Source of the DNA: Armatimonadota bacterium
GTDB taxonomy: Bacteria; Armatimonadota; Zipacnadia; Zipacnadales; UBA11051
Reading direction: 5' to 3'
Length of the DNA: 64,000 nucleotides
Assembly (NCBI GenBank): GCA_013178155.1
Contig: JABLXH010000016.1
Span: 1 to 64,000 of the forward strand
Part shown: piece by piece, positions 26,740 through 35,538 of the stretch
Position numbering within the stretch: position 1 is the stretch's first letter
How the letters are laid out: every line of letters starts with the position of its first letter
Notes under the pieces: generated by a model
Seen by the model: only the letters and a program-made list of their open reading frames with translations
What the model was told of the DNA's origin: nothing
Databases searched by the model: none
Position numbers and translations under genes: made by a program

Positions 26740-29634
26740 CTACTGCACGACCACCATCTGGTATCCCAGGCCCGGCACTGTTAGCTTCGCCTTGCCGTCT
26801 GCCAGCGCCAGCGGCTGTTTCCCCGGCCAAAGCACGGCCCGGCGCGGAGCAAAGCCCAGTCCGGCAGGGTTGATGGTCACGGTGCCCTCCCGCGACTCTC
26901 GACCCACGTTCCCCACGACGAGCAGGGCCTTACCGAGCTTCCGATAGGCACTCACGTGGACGTCGGCCATGTCGGTGGCGGCCGGCGGCTGGGCCGCGAA
27001 GTAGCCCACGAAGTCACTGTCCACGTAGCCGAAGCTGTCCAGTGCCGCCAGCGCTTCGTTGACGACATCAGCATTGCACCAGATCGGCCATACGGCTGTG
27101 TCATGCAGCATGAGCAGAGCCATGAGGCCGCGCGTGGGCTCGACTTGCCTGGCGCGCTCCTGGTCGAACTCCGGCAGGAAGAAGGGCATGATTCCCCACT
27201 GTCGCCCCATGTACTCGGCGCGGAAGGTGTCCAGCGACATCAGGTCCAGGTAGCTGTCCTTGACGACGCCGCGGAAGTGCTCGCCGTCCAGATAGGAGTC
27301 CTCATAAGCCAGGATGGGAATGGTTACCTTCCCGGACATGTGGGCCATGATGAAGGTTGGCGACGGTCTGGACTTGATCACCGCGTACATCCGGCGGTAC
27401 AGGTCGCGGTAGGCCCGGATGGGGAAGGTCGGGTAGCGCTGGCCGTCACGCTCGTAGCCGAGGCCGGCGGCGGCGCTGGCGGAGCTGTACGGGTGGGTGT
27501 TGTCATGGTAGACGCCATCCACGCCGTAGCGCCGGATGAAGTCTGCCGTCTTGGTCACGATGAAGTCTGAGTAGCCCTGGCCCAGGGGGGAGACCATGGC
27601 GAAACCCGCCCCGTACTGCGCCACATCGGCCGAACCGGTGTCCACCGGCCCCATCGCCCAGTACTTGCCAAAGTACGGCCACTCGGGGCAGGCTGCGGAC
27701 AGGAAGCTCAGGCACAGGTAGGGAACGGCCTTTACCCCATCGCGGTGCAGGCCGGCCACCCGCTGGCGGAACAGAGCAGGGTCTGTGGCCTCGGGATAGC
27801 CGTACCAGCGGAGCGAATCCGGCTCCGGGGTGGGCCAGATGATGCTCACGGTGGCGTTCCGCCCTGGTTGTAGCCGCCACTTGCGCCAGTCCTTCGGCAG
27901 TGGCTTCACGGGGGTCGCCTGCAACCCGAACCCCAGCTTCCAGTTCGCCGGCAGCTTCTGCCCAGGGGCCAGGATGTTTAGCCGCAAGGTCACACGCCCG
28001 CCCGACCGGATGACTTGCACCGCGTCGGTCTGTTGTCCGTTGGGCCACATCTCATCGGACTCGCAGAACCAGAACAGCCCCCGGTCATTGTCACCGAGCC
28101 AGTAGTAGGGGATGAACTTCTCCTGGTCCACGACGCCCTCGCCAGACGGCAAGTTACCCGTCACCCGGCTGCTGTCCCATGTGTAGGCATACCGGTGTCG
28201 GTAGAGGGCACGCTCCGACCGCAGAGGGATGTCTATGGTCAGGCGGTCGAGCGTCTCCGGCCGGTCCACGGTCAACTCGCACCAGAGCATGCCGTCGTAC
28301 TCGATGGAGGTAATGCCGCGGACCTCCACCTGGGCACCATTCAGGCCATATCGCCACGACCCTGTGACTTCGCAGCGCGTATCGGACCCGCGGGTGGGCG
28401 CTGAAACAACGGACTCGACGAGTTGGCCGTCCGCCCCCGCCGACCCGGCTCTGATCGCGATGGGCGCCGCAAGGAGTCGCTCGCCGGCGGAGCTGATCCG
28501 GTTGGGCAGGGGACCCCGGTCAAAGGCGTAGTTGCGGCCCCACACGCTGACGACAGATCCCTTCACCTGAACCGGTGTCCAGGGCGGCAGCACCCTGTCG
28601 GCTAAGCCGAGCCTGCTGCCCATCCAGGACAAGGTATCGGGCACCGCGGCGGGCTTGCGCAACTCGAAGACCTCGGCTCCGTCCTGCTGTACCTGCGCCA
28701 CCACCTCATAGTCGCCCGGCCGGCGTGAGCCGAGCGGCAGGACCGCCTCGGCCTGCCCGCCGGCGAACCTGGCCGACGCGGCATCGGCGGGTAGTGGCTG
28801 GCCCGGCGCGACCATGGCCACACGCGCTGTGAGGGACTCGTCTGGCACATCGGCGCCGCTGGTGTTGACCTGGACCCGCAGCTCCCCCGCGGCCGGGTCC
28901 ATGGAGTAACTCAGAATCGTGCCCTCCGCCGTCAGCGGGACCATCACGTCAAAACGTCCCTCAAAGTGCGCGGCGATGTGCGCCGGGCTCAGGGGGCGGT
29001 CGTACAGCCGCACCTCGTCAATCAGCGACGAGCTGCTACGCGGCAGGTGCCACGGATTGTCGCCGATGGTGACCTCACTGCCCAGCGACTGCGGCAGCTT
29101 ACAGGGCGTCGGGACTGCGGCGGCGGGCTTGCCGTCCACGTAGGCCATGACGCCCTGGGCCGACCAGGTTCCGGCGATGTGGTGCCACTGGCCGGGCTCC
29201 CAGTCCAACTCCGTGCTGCTCACGGCATACGGCCCCGCCACATTGTCGCAGGACAGCATCATCAACCGCACACTGTCATGGAACTTGTACAGATACAGCG
29301 CGCCCTGGCCCCGCGTATCGAAGAAGACGTGGAACTCGTTCTCGGCCGGACGCCAGTCCAGCGGGCAGACCCACATCTCCACGGTCCCGCCCTTTGGACG
29401 CAGGAGGCCCGTCGTCGGGTAGCGTACGTAACCGCTGCCAGGACCGGACTTGAGCGCCTGGCCGACCTTTCCCGGCGCGAGCGTCGGGGCGCCCTCGGGC
29501 GTGCCGGCAACGACGCCGGCGGCTCCGACACCATTGAGATCGTTATCGAAGCTGATCGTGGCCGTCGGCTTGACCTGCGCCAACGCCCCGGACATCAGAC
29601 ACAGCAGGAGTGTAACGTCAAGCATACGCCTCAT
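26740..29634 (-). CDS. Secreted LamG-domain protein with putative glycoside-hydrolase barrel
   Basis: A predicted extracellular 964-aa protein. ATG 29634 follows GGAGGGG; the signal is MRRMLDVTLLLCLMSGALAQ. Residues about 60-225 form a LamG/concanavalin-like domain (GGTVEMWVCPLDWRPAENEF, EPGQWHHIAGTWS, SLIDEVRLYDRPLSPAHIAA). A beta-sandwich region leads into a likely TIM barrel (about 595-875) with DGVKAVPYLCLSFLS, RRYGVDGVYHDNTHPYSS and AYEDSYLDGEHFRG, where acidic residues sit at strand ends as in glycosidases. The last 80 residues form a small beta-domain. The family resembles the poorly characterised GH-like DUF6067 group, but I am not certain. It heads a four-gene unit, so its upstream region 29635-29823 should carry the promoter. 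Confidence 0.72.
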   Translation of the reverse strand: MRRMLDVTLLLCLMSGALAQVKPTATISFDNDLNGVGAAGVVAGTPEGAPTLAPGKVGQALKSGPGSGYVRYPTTGLLRPKGGTVEMWVCPLDWRPAENEFHVFFDTRGQGALYLYKFHDSVRLMMLSCDNVAGPYAVSSTELDWEPGQWHHIAGTWSAQGVMAYVDGKPAAAVPTPCKLPQSLGSEVTIGDNPWHLPRSSSSLIDEVRLYDRPLSPAHIAAHFEGRFDVMVPLTAEGTILSYSMDPAAGELRVQVNTSGADVPDESLTARVAMVAPGQPLPADAASARFAGGQAEAVLPLGSRRPGDYEVVAQVQQDGAEVFELRKPAAVPDTLSWMGSRLGLADRVLPPWTPVQVKGSVVSVWGRNYAFDRGPLPNRISSAGERLLAAPIAIRAGSAGADGQLVESVVSAPTRGSDTRCEVTGSWRYGLNGAQVEVRGITSIEYDGMLWCELTVDRPETLDRLTIDIPLRSERALYRHRYAYTWDSSRVTGNLPSGEGVVDQEKFIPYYWLGDNDRGLFWFCESDEMWPNGQQTDAVQVIRSGGRVTLRLNILAPGQKLPANWKLGFGLQATPVKPLPKDWRKWRLQPGRNATVSIIWPTPEPDSLRWYGYPEATDPALFRQRVAGLHRDGVKAVPYLCLSFLSAACPEWPYFGKYWAMGPVDTGSADVAQYGAGFAMVSPLGQGYSDFIVTKTADFIRRYGVDGVYHDNTHPYSSASAAAGLGYERDGQRYPTFPIRAYRDLYRRMYAVIKSRPSPTFIMAHMSGKVTIPILAYEDSYLDGEHFRGVVKDSYLDLMSLDTFRAEYMGRQWGIMPFFLPEFDQERARQVEPTRGLMALLMLHDTAVWPIWCNADVVNEALAALDSFGYVDSDFVGYFAAQPPAATDMADVHVSAYRKLGKALLVVGNVGRESREGTVTINPAGLGFAPRRAVLWPGKQPLALADGKAKLTVPGLGYQMVVVQ

Positions 29635-29823
29635 GGGACCCCTCCGTGTATGCGCGGCGCGCGTAAGCTTGGCCCCGGACTATGAGGCCCCGGTGCTCTA
29701 TCCACTTCCTGCTGGGTTACGCGCTCCCCTTCCCCCTCCTCTGGAGAAGGAAGCCGGTCAGGCCGCGCCGAACCTGCCCCTGCCTTCCGGATGGGCCATC
29801 TCCCCCCGCCGACTGCGCCGCCC

Positions 29824-31767
29824 ATGGAGCAACAAGCTGACCGCCAGAGCACCTACTGGGGCATCACTCGCCGGTCACTGGGCCTTGGCGCGCTGCTCGT
29901 ACCGGTCAACTGCTACTGGATGCTCTATATGGAGGTGGCCTGGAACCAGGGTTACGCCACGCTGCTGTCGCTTTACTTCAACACTGTCTTCACCCTGACG
30001 GTCCTCGTGGTCGCAAACCTGGCGGTGCGCCGCCTGGCCCCCCGGCTGGCGCTCACCCGCAACGAATTGCTGGTCACCTTTGTGATGGTGAACATCGGCA
30101 CCTCGTTGGCTATCTCCCTGGAGTACCTGGTGCCGATCCTGGTCTACCCTTTCCGCTATGCTTCCCCGGAGAACCACTGGGAGGAGCTGATCCATCCGCA
30201 CCTGCCGTCATGGCTGTTTGTGAGTGACCCGGAGGCGGTTCGGCAGTACTACGACGGCGATGCGGTGTTTGAGACGAGACGGGCCGTGGCGCCCTGGCTG
30301 CTGCCACTGGGGCTGTGGGGCGCCTTCACCCTCACGGTGCTGGGGGTCATGCTCTGCCTCAATGCCCTGGTAAGACGGCGCTGGACCGAACACGAGCGCC
30401 TATCCTACCCCATCGTGCGCATCCCCCTGGAGCTGGCGGCCGACCAGACGCCGCTGCGTTCGGTGCTGTTTTGGATCGGCTTCATCATCGCCGCCGGGCT
30501 GGACACCTACAACGGCCTGGCCCTGTTCTGGCCCGCCCTGCCGCAGATACCCATCAAGCGCCGGCCCTGGTACCCGACGCAGGGGCTGTCGGCACCGTGG
30601 AACGCCATCAAGCTCTGCCCGCTGTCCTGGCACCCCTTCGCCCTCGGCATGGCCTACTTCATGCCCCAGGACATGCTCTTCTCCTCGTGGTTCTTCTACT
30701 GGTTTGCCAAGGCGCAGGCGGTGGCCGCGGCCATGGTCGGCTGGAGCTGGTCGGGCGACGACTACTTCCGCTTCGCACCCTACCTGCACGAGCAGTCGTT
30801 CGGTGCGCTCATCGGTCTACTGGCCTTCGCCGGCTGGATGGCCCGCGGATCCTGGCTCAGGCGGTCGTCGGCGAGCGACGGAGACGCCGCCCGGGCGCGT
30901 GAACCTCTCCCTCCGGGTGTCGCGCTGGCCGGTGTGATGGGCGGCCTCGCGGCCCTGGCCGCCTTCCTGGTGGCGGCCGGCATGAGCCTCGGTGTGGCCC
31001 TGACGTGGCTTGTGACCTTTTTCGCCGTCTCCATGGCCGTCACGCGCCTCCGGGCCCAGTTCGGCCCCCCCGGCGCCGGGCTCTTTGAGACCGCACCCAA
31101 CAACATGCTCTTTGCCGCCTTCGGCCCCCGCAACCTGGGGCCCCGCAACCTGACGATGTTGGCCTCCCTGCACTGGCTCCAGCGGATGTACTCCGGCAGC
31201 GCGATGCCCCACCAACTGGAGGCGATGAAGATCGCCCAGCTCCGCGGCTGGCAATACCGCCCCCTCCTGCAGGCCATCATGCTGGCCGGCCTCCTGGCTA
31301 TCGTGGCCTCCTTCTGGACCATTCTGCACCTCTCCTACGACCTCGGGCAGGACACCGCGCGCGTGGCGCAGACCCAGAACTACTTTGGTCGCGAGCCGAC
31401 GATGATTCTCAGCAACAACCTGGGGATGGCGAATCAGGGGCCGAATCTCGGTGCCGTCGGCGGCATGCTCTTCGGCGGCGGTCTGGCGATCCTGCTGGTG
31501 GCGATGCAGATGCGCTTCGTGTGGTGGCCCTTCCACCCGGTGGGCTATGCCCTGCTCAGCAGCTACGTCACCCACATCCTCTGGCTGCCGATGCTCCTGA
31601 GCTGGGTACTCAAGGCGGCGCTCCTGCGCTACGGCGGCTGGCGCGCCCACCGCCAGGGCATCCCCCTGGCCCTCGGCCTGATCCTCGGCGAGTTCGTGGT
31701 GGGCAGTCTCTGGGGCCTCATTGGCGTCCTCATCCGCCAGCGCACCTACGTCTTCTGGCCCTACTGA
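29824..31767 (+). CDS. DUF6785/DUF6784-type multi-spanning membrane protein, copy 1
   Basis: An integral membrane protein of 647 aa with about 12-14 hydrophobic helices, matching the DUF6785 (N-terminal) plus DUF6784 (C-terminal) architecture. Family landmarks are FRYASPENHWEELIHPHLPSW after the third helix, RRRWTEHERLSYPIVRIPLE, the FMPQDMLFSSWFFYWFAKAQ helix, WWPFHPVGYALLSSY, and the ending ALLRYGGWRAHRQGIPLALG. ATG 29824 is preferred over ATG 29791 because the earlier stretch is Pro-rich and unlike the family. No experimental function is known to me; the fold resembles oligopeptide-transporter-like proteins and a transport role is inferred. It is divergent from the LamG gene and convergent with the gene at 31782. 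It is the only full-length copy of three in the window. Confidence 0.8.
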   Translation: MEQQADRQSTYWGITRRSLGLGALLVPVNCYWMLYMEVAWNQGYATLLSLYFNTVFTLTVLVVANLAVRRLAPRLALTRNELLVTFVMVNIGTSLAISLEYLVPILVYPFRYASPENHWEELIHPHLPSWLFVSDPEAVRQYYDGDAVFETRRAVAPWLLPLGLWGAFTLTVLGVMLCLNALVRRRWTEHERLSYPIVRIPLELAADQTPLRSVLFWIGFIIAAGLDTYNGLALFWPALPQIPIKRRPWYPTQGLSAPWNAIKLCPLSWHPFALGMAYFMPQDMLFSSWFFYWFAKAQAVAAAMVGWSWSGDDYFRFAPYLHEQSFGALIGLLAFAGWMARGSWLRRSSASDGDAARAREPLPPGVALAGVMGGLAALAAFLVAAGMSLGVALTWLVTFFAVSMAVTRLRAQFGPPGAGLFETAPNNMLFAAFGPRNLGPRNLTMLASLHWLQRMYSGSAMPHQLEAMKIAQLRGWQYRPLLQAIMLAGLLAIVASFWTILHLSYDLGQDTARVAQTQNYFGREPTMILSNNLGMANQGPNLGAVGGMLFGGGLAILLVAMQMRFVWWPFHPVGYALLSSYVTHILWLPMLLSWVLKAALLRYGGWRAHRQGIPLALGLILGEFVVGSLWGLIGVLIRQRTYVFWPY

Positions 31768-31781
31768 CCCCCCGAGGGTGC

Positions 31782-32984
31782 CTAGAGCCCCGGCAGTTGC
31801 GGCAGCAGTTCCAGCACCCAGCCCAGCATCCACGCCTGGTTCTCCGGTGGACGCGGCTCGGACTTCCCGGTCACGGGGAAGTACCCGCCGGCCTCCACTG
31901 TCTCCGGCGTCAGGTTCGCCAGCAGCCAGTCCCGCGCCAGCAAGGCCCTTTCGCGGTAGGTCGCGGCATCGGACCCGCTCAGCATCCCTGCCTCGCGCGT
32001 GCGCAGGTAGGACAGGATCGCTCCGGCGGTCTGCCCCAGCCACTTGTCATCGCGTCCCGTCATCCCGCACGCCCCGTCGTCGAACTGGCAGGCATCGAAG
32101 TGCCAGCGCATCGAAGCCGCGCACTTCTCGCCGAGGTGCTGCTTAAGGTCAGTGCTGTCAGTGGCCCGAGCCAGCCGCACCAGGTAGTCAATGGTCCCCA
32201 CCGAGGAGAAACCCCAAGAGGTCTCATGGGCCTTCACCCCGTCTATGTGCTCAAAGCTGGAGATGACGGTGGGGTTGACCACCCAGGCGCCCAGTTCCGA
32301 CGACCAGCAGCCCTTGTAGGTGCCCGGTTCGACTTCGGTCAGGTAGTACTCCGCCAGACCCTCGGCATCGGCCAGCGCGGCGGTGCTGCCGGTGGTCTCA
32401 TAGTAGCCCACGAGCCCGCGCCCCACGTGGCACAAGTCGTCGGAGTTGGCGCAGTCCTCGATCCCCAGGGCGGCCAGGCCGTAGCCGTTGCGGAAGTAGC
32501 TGCCCTCGTCCCACCGCCAGTAAAGCAGCCATTCATACAGCGCCGCGGCTTTGGCATGGAAGGAGTAGTCGCCGGGGTTGCAGCGGGCGAACTCGGCGAA
32601 GCCCGCCAGGGCCATGCCATACAGGAAGGGCCAGGCCATGATGTTGCGGCTCCAGTCCCGACGCACCTCGTTGGGCCCCTCCTTCTCAGTCATGTACTGA
32701 TCCCACAGGCGGGAGTAGTCGTCGAGTTCGGTCGAGGGGTTGCGCAGCGCCGCCAGGTAGTAGACCACATAACGGTCAGCCGCCGCCTTGTAGGCCGCCT
32801 CGCCCGTGGCCTCATGGGCACGGTAAAGCCCGATGGCCATGAAGCTGGGGCTGTGAAACTGCGTACAGACCGTCAGGGAGTCGGTGGTCACGAAGGGGCA
32901 GCGCTCCGGGTCGGGCCGGCCGAAGGGGGACTGCCAGGCCACGAAGCGGTCAGCGAGCATTCGGATCTGGGCCTGAAGCGACAT
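31782..32984 (-). CDS. Putative cytoplasmic (alpha/alpha)6-toroid protein
   Basis: A 400-aa protein without a signal peptide, starting at ATG 32984 after GAGGTG. It is helix-rich with repeated aromatic motifs in a pattern like alpha/alpha-toroid glycosidases and epimerases: HSPSFMAIGLYRAHEATGEA, WPFLYGMALAGFAEFA, LYEWLLYWRWDEGSYFRNGY, SWGFSSVGTIDYLVRLARAT, ENQAWMLGWVLELLPQL. No family is recognised with confidence, and catalytic residues cannot be named. It is the last gene of the long minus-strand operon from 42.8 kb and lies 30 bp after the broken M20 gene. Processing of an imported oligosaccharide is a reasonable guess. Its stop is 14 bp from that of the convergent DUF6785 gene. Confidence 0.7.
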   Translation of the reverse strand: MSLQAQIRMLADRFVAWQSPFGRPDPERCPFVTTDSLTVCTQFHSPSFMAIGLYRAHEATGEAAYKAAADRYVVYYLAALRNPSTELDDYSRLWDQYMTEKEGPNEVRRDWSRNIMAWPFLYGMALAGFAEFARCNPGDYSFHAKAAALYEWLLYWRWDEGSYFRNGYGLAALGIEDCANSDDLCHVGRGLVGYYETTGSTAALADAEGLAEYYLTEVEPGTYKGCWSSELGAWVVNPTVISSFEHIDGVKAHETSWGFSSVGTIDYLVRLARATDSTDLKQHLGEKCAASMRWHFDACQFDDGACGMTGRDDKWLGQTAGAILSYLRTREAGMLSGSDAATYRERALLARDWLLANLTPETVEAGGYFPVTGKSEPRPPENQAWMLGWVLELLPQLPGL

Positions 32985-33014
32985 GTGAGCACCTCGGCAG
33001 GCGGAGAGTGTGCG

Positions 33015-34162
33015 TCAGGCGGACGTCCCGCACCAGTCGGCGATGAACCAGGCCAGTGTCCGCGCCGCCGCGAGCAGGTCCTCAACCGGCAGTGCCTCGT
33101 CCACGGCATGGGCGGCCGCCAGGCTCCCCGGTCCGAAGATCACCGTCGGCACCGCGAGGCGGTTCACGAAGTGCCGCGCGTCGCAGCCACCGGGGAAGGT
33201 GGTGAGGCACGGTCCGCCCTCGGCGGTCGGGGCGTCTCCCCCCGACCGCGCCAGGCTGGCGGCATGCAGCAGCCCCTGGGTCAGTGGGTGGTCGGCAGGC
33301 GTCTCAGCGGCATCGTAGTGGCTGAAGACCTCGGCGCGGAGGTCTGTCGGCGAGTCATCCCGGGCGACCGGAAGCGGCGCCAGGGCCGCTCGGACCGCCG
33401 CCAGAAGCCTCGCCGCCGTGCCGGGCGCATAGCGCAGTCCCACCTCGAACTCGCAATGCCGGGGCACGCTGAAAATGTCCTCGCCGCCCGCAATGCGCCC
33501 CACGTTCAGCGACGGCGGGCCGTAGGCGGCATCTTGCGGTGACGACCAGCCGTCGAGTGCCGGCCCCAGTGCCCGGATGGCCTCAGCGGCGCGGGCGATG
33601 GCCCCGCGGGGGACGCGCCCTGCCACCGCGGCATGTCCGGGCTCCGCCTCGGCAGTCACTCGCAGGCCGATGATGCCCCGGTGACCGTAGGCCACATCCA
33701 TCCCCGTGGGCTCCAGGACAATGGCCGCGTCAGGCGGGTCGGCGTCCAGGCACGCCGCCAGCGTGCCATTGCCACCGGGCTCCTCGTCCACGACCGACTG
33801 CAGGATGACGCGCCCCGCCGGCTCCAGACCCGCGTCCCGCAGCGACAACAGGGCCATCGCCGCGGCGATGAGCTGCCCTTGGCGTCCACCACGCCGCCCT
33901 CCCACGTCACCACATCCACATGCGAGTTCAGGACCAGCCACGGCGCTCCCGCCTCCCCCCGGCCCCACTCGGCCACCAGGTTCGGCCGGTCGGCCAGCGG
34001 CAGCCCGGTCTCCACGAGGCCGTCGGCCTGCCGCAGGCGCTCCTCGGGCAACGGAACCAGGCGCGGCTCCAGGCCCCCCGTCCGCAGCAGCTCCGCCAGC
34101 GCGGCCACGCCCCAGTCCAGGCGTTGCCCCACCGCCTCAGCAATCCGCTGCAGGTCGGCCAC
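33015..34162 (-). pseudogene. M20 family metallopeptidase, frameshifted and missing loops
   Basis: A cytoplasmic Zn-dependent amidohydrolase of the M20 (ArgE/DapE/CPG2) family, broken. Translation from GTG 34162 (after GGAGTAGG) gives LLRTGGLEPRLVPLPEE, RPNLVAEWGRG and LVLNSHVDVV with the first Zn ligands, then VVDAKG. There the frame is lost. The neighbouring frame continues at once with QLIAAAMALLSLRDAGLEPA, VVDEEPGGNG (catalytic Glu), VLEPTGMDVAYGHRG and FPGGCDARHF to the stop at 33015. One missing base in the CCC run near 33875 would restore it. In addition, the segment between HVDVV and VVDAKG is about 20 residues shorter than in the family: the W...PF...dGr.yGRG loop is reduced to TWEGG. 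The N-terminal 'SvsPpG.E' region is also absent. It lies 3 bp after the M20 fragment. Confidence 0.8.
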
Positions 34163-34165
34163 AGC

Positions 34166-34480
34166 CTACTCCTCTCGCAAATAGCTAAGGATGGTCAGGG
34201 CATAGATCTCGGCGGCGCGGAACAACTCCGCCACTGCCACGCTCTCGTTGGGCCGGTGACAGTGGGGCAGCAGTCCCGGCCCGAAAGCTGGAACGGTCGG
34301 GATGCCGCCCACGCCCTGCCACCAGATGGCGTCGGTCCCACCGGGGAAGGTCCCCAGCGGCGGGGCCTCGCCCAGGAGCGTCGCCGCCGCCCGCTCATTA
34401 CCAGGTGGCGAGGGGCTGGGGGCGGCGATCAGCGCCCTGGCGAAGGCCAGCAGGTTGTCCCCTTCCGCAGGCGTCAACAT
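34166..34480 (-). pseudogene. M20 peptidase remnant: N-terminus fused to C-terminus
   Basis: The 104-residue open frame joins the N-terminal helix of an M20 peptidase (NLLAFARALIAAPSPSPPGN, matching the 'L..Lv.ipSvsppGnE' opening) directly to an M20 C-terminus (GTFPGGTDAIWW, GIPTVPAFGPG, LPHCHRPNESVAV, IYALTILSYL). The join is near residue 40. About 280-300 residues, including most zinc ligands and the catalytic Glu, are absent although the frame is kept. It cannot be an active peptidase. It sits between the oxidoreductase gene (22 bp away) and the second, also damaged, M20 gene (3 bp away). Decayed gene or assembly collapse are the two explanations; I favour neither. Confidence 0.78.
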
Positions 34481-34501
34481 GGTTCCTGAGGTGCTGTGGA
34501 G

Positions 34502-35503
34502 TCACATGTCCAGGCGCACCGGCCTGCCTTCCGCCGCTGACTGGATCAGCGCCCCGGCCACCTCCAGCGAGGTCAGGACCTCCTCATGCGTCGGGACCTC
34601 GATGGGCAGGTCGTGGTTCAGGCAGTGCACGAAATAGGCGATCTCGTCCCTCAACGCACCCACGGTCGTGCCGTGCATCTCCGGCCAGTACGACGTGTCC
34701 GGTGTAGCCACGCGATCCGCCAGCCAGAAGCCCAGGCCGTTGCCCGGCACCTCCAACCACGCGGTTCCCTTCGTGCCGATGACCTCGGCCAGGATGTGAC
34801 CGCGCCAGGGCGTGGAATCGGGCAGCATCCACGCCGTCTCGATGACCCCGATGGCGCCATCGTCCATGGTGATCATGCCCCAGAACACATCATCACCATC
34901 GCCGCCCACGGAACGGCTGCGCATGTAGACCTCCACCGGCTTGCGCCCGGCGCAGTACCACAGCAGCAGGTCAATGTCATGGATGCCCGTGGTGTAGAGG
35001 CGGTTGGCCTTGTTGTAGATGGGGCGGAAGGAGGCGGGCAGGTTGCGGCGGCCGTAGAAACTGACCACCTCGCCCAGCTCGCCCCGCGCGATACTCTCCT
35101 TGATGGCCGCGCAGCGGGTGTCGAAGCGCAGGATGTGGCCCACCATGAGCTTGCGCCCCAGGCGGTGCGCCGTGGCCACCATCTCCCGCGCCTCGTTCAG
35201 GTCATGGCTCAGGGGCTTTTCGACCAGCACCTCCAGCCCGGCGTTCAACGCCGCCATGACCGGCCCGAAGTGCCGCGTGTCCTCGGTGACGACATGCACC
35301 GCGTCCAGTTCTACTGCACTCAGCAAGGACTCGGTGTCGGGGAAGGTGCGGGGCACGCCGTAGCGCTCGGCCAGTTCCCGGGCGCGGGATTCGGTGCGCG
35401 AGACGAGTGCCACTACCTCGGCCCCGTCCAGGGCCGATAGGACGCTCAAGTGCCGGGCACCGAAGTCTCCGGCACCAATGACGGCGATACGGGCGGGGTT
35501 CAT
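34502..35503 (-). CDS. Gfo/Idh/MocA family NAD(P)-dependent oxidoreductase
   Basis: A cytoplasmic dehydrogenase of 333 aa, usual length. The N-terminal Rossmann domain has IAVIGAGDFGARHL, the family EKP motif in LVEKPLSHDL (about residue 95), GHILRFDTR, and the C-terminal alpha/beta domain with TTGIHDIDLLLWYCAG where the substrate-site His normally lies. It probably oxidises or reduces a sugar or inositol-type polyol carried through the same operon. It lies 35 bp after the FGGY kinase and 22 bp before the M20 remnant. Unlike its neighbours it looks intact. The exact substrate is undetermined. Confidence 0.9.
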   Translation of the reverse strand: MNPARIAVIGAGDFGARHLSVLSALDGAEVVALVSRTESRARELAERYGVPRTFPDTESLLSAVELDAVHVVTEDTRHFGPVMAALNAGLEVLVEKPLSHDLNEAREMVATAHRLGRKLMVGHILRFDTRCAAIKESIARGELGEVVSFYGRRNLPASFRPIYNKANRLYTTGIHDIDLLLWYCAGRKPVEVYMRSRSVGGDGDDVFWGMITMDDGAIGVIETAWMLPDSTPWRGHILAEVIGTKGTAWLEVPGNGLGFWLADRVATPDTSYWPEMHGTTVGALRDEIAYFVHCLNHDLPIEVPTHEEVLTSLEVAGALIQSAAEGRPVRLDM

Positions 35504-35538
35504 GATTGCACCATCCGGTTAGCAGTCGAAGGTTGGCC

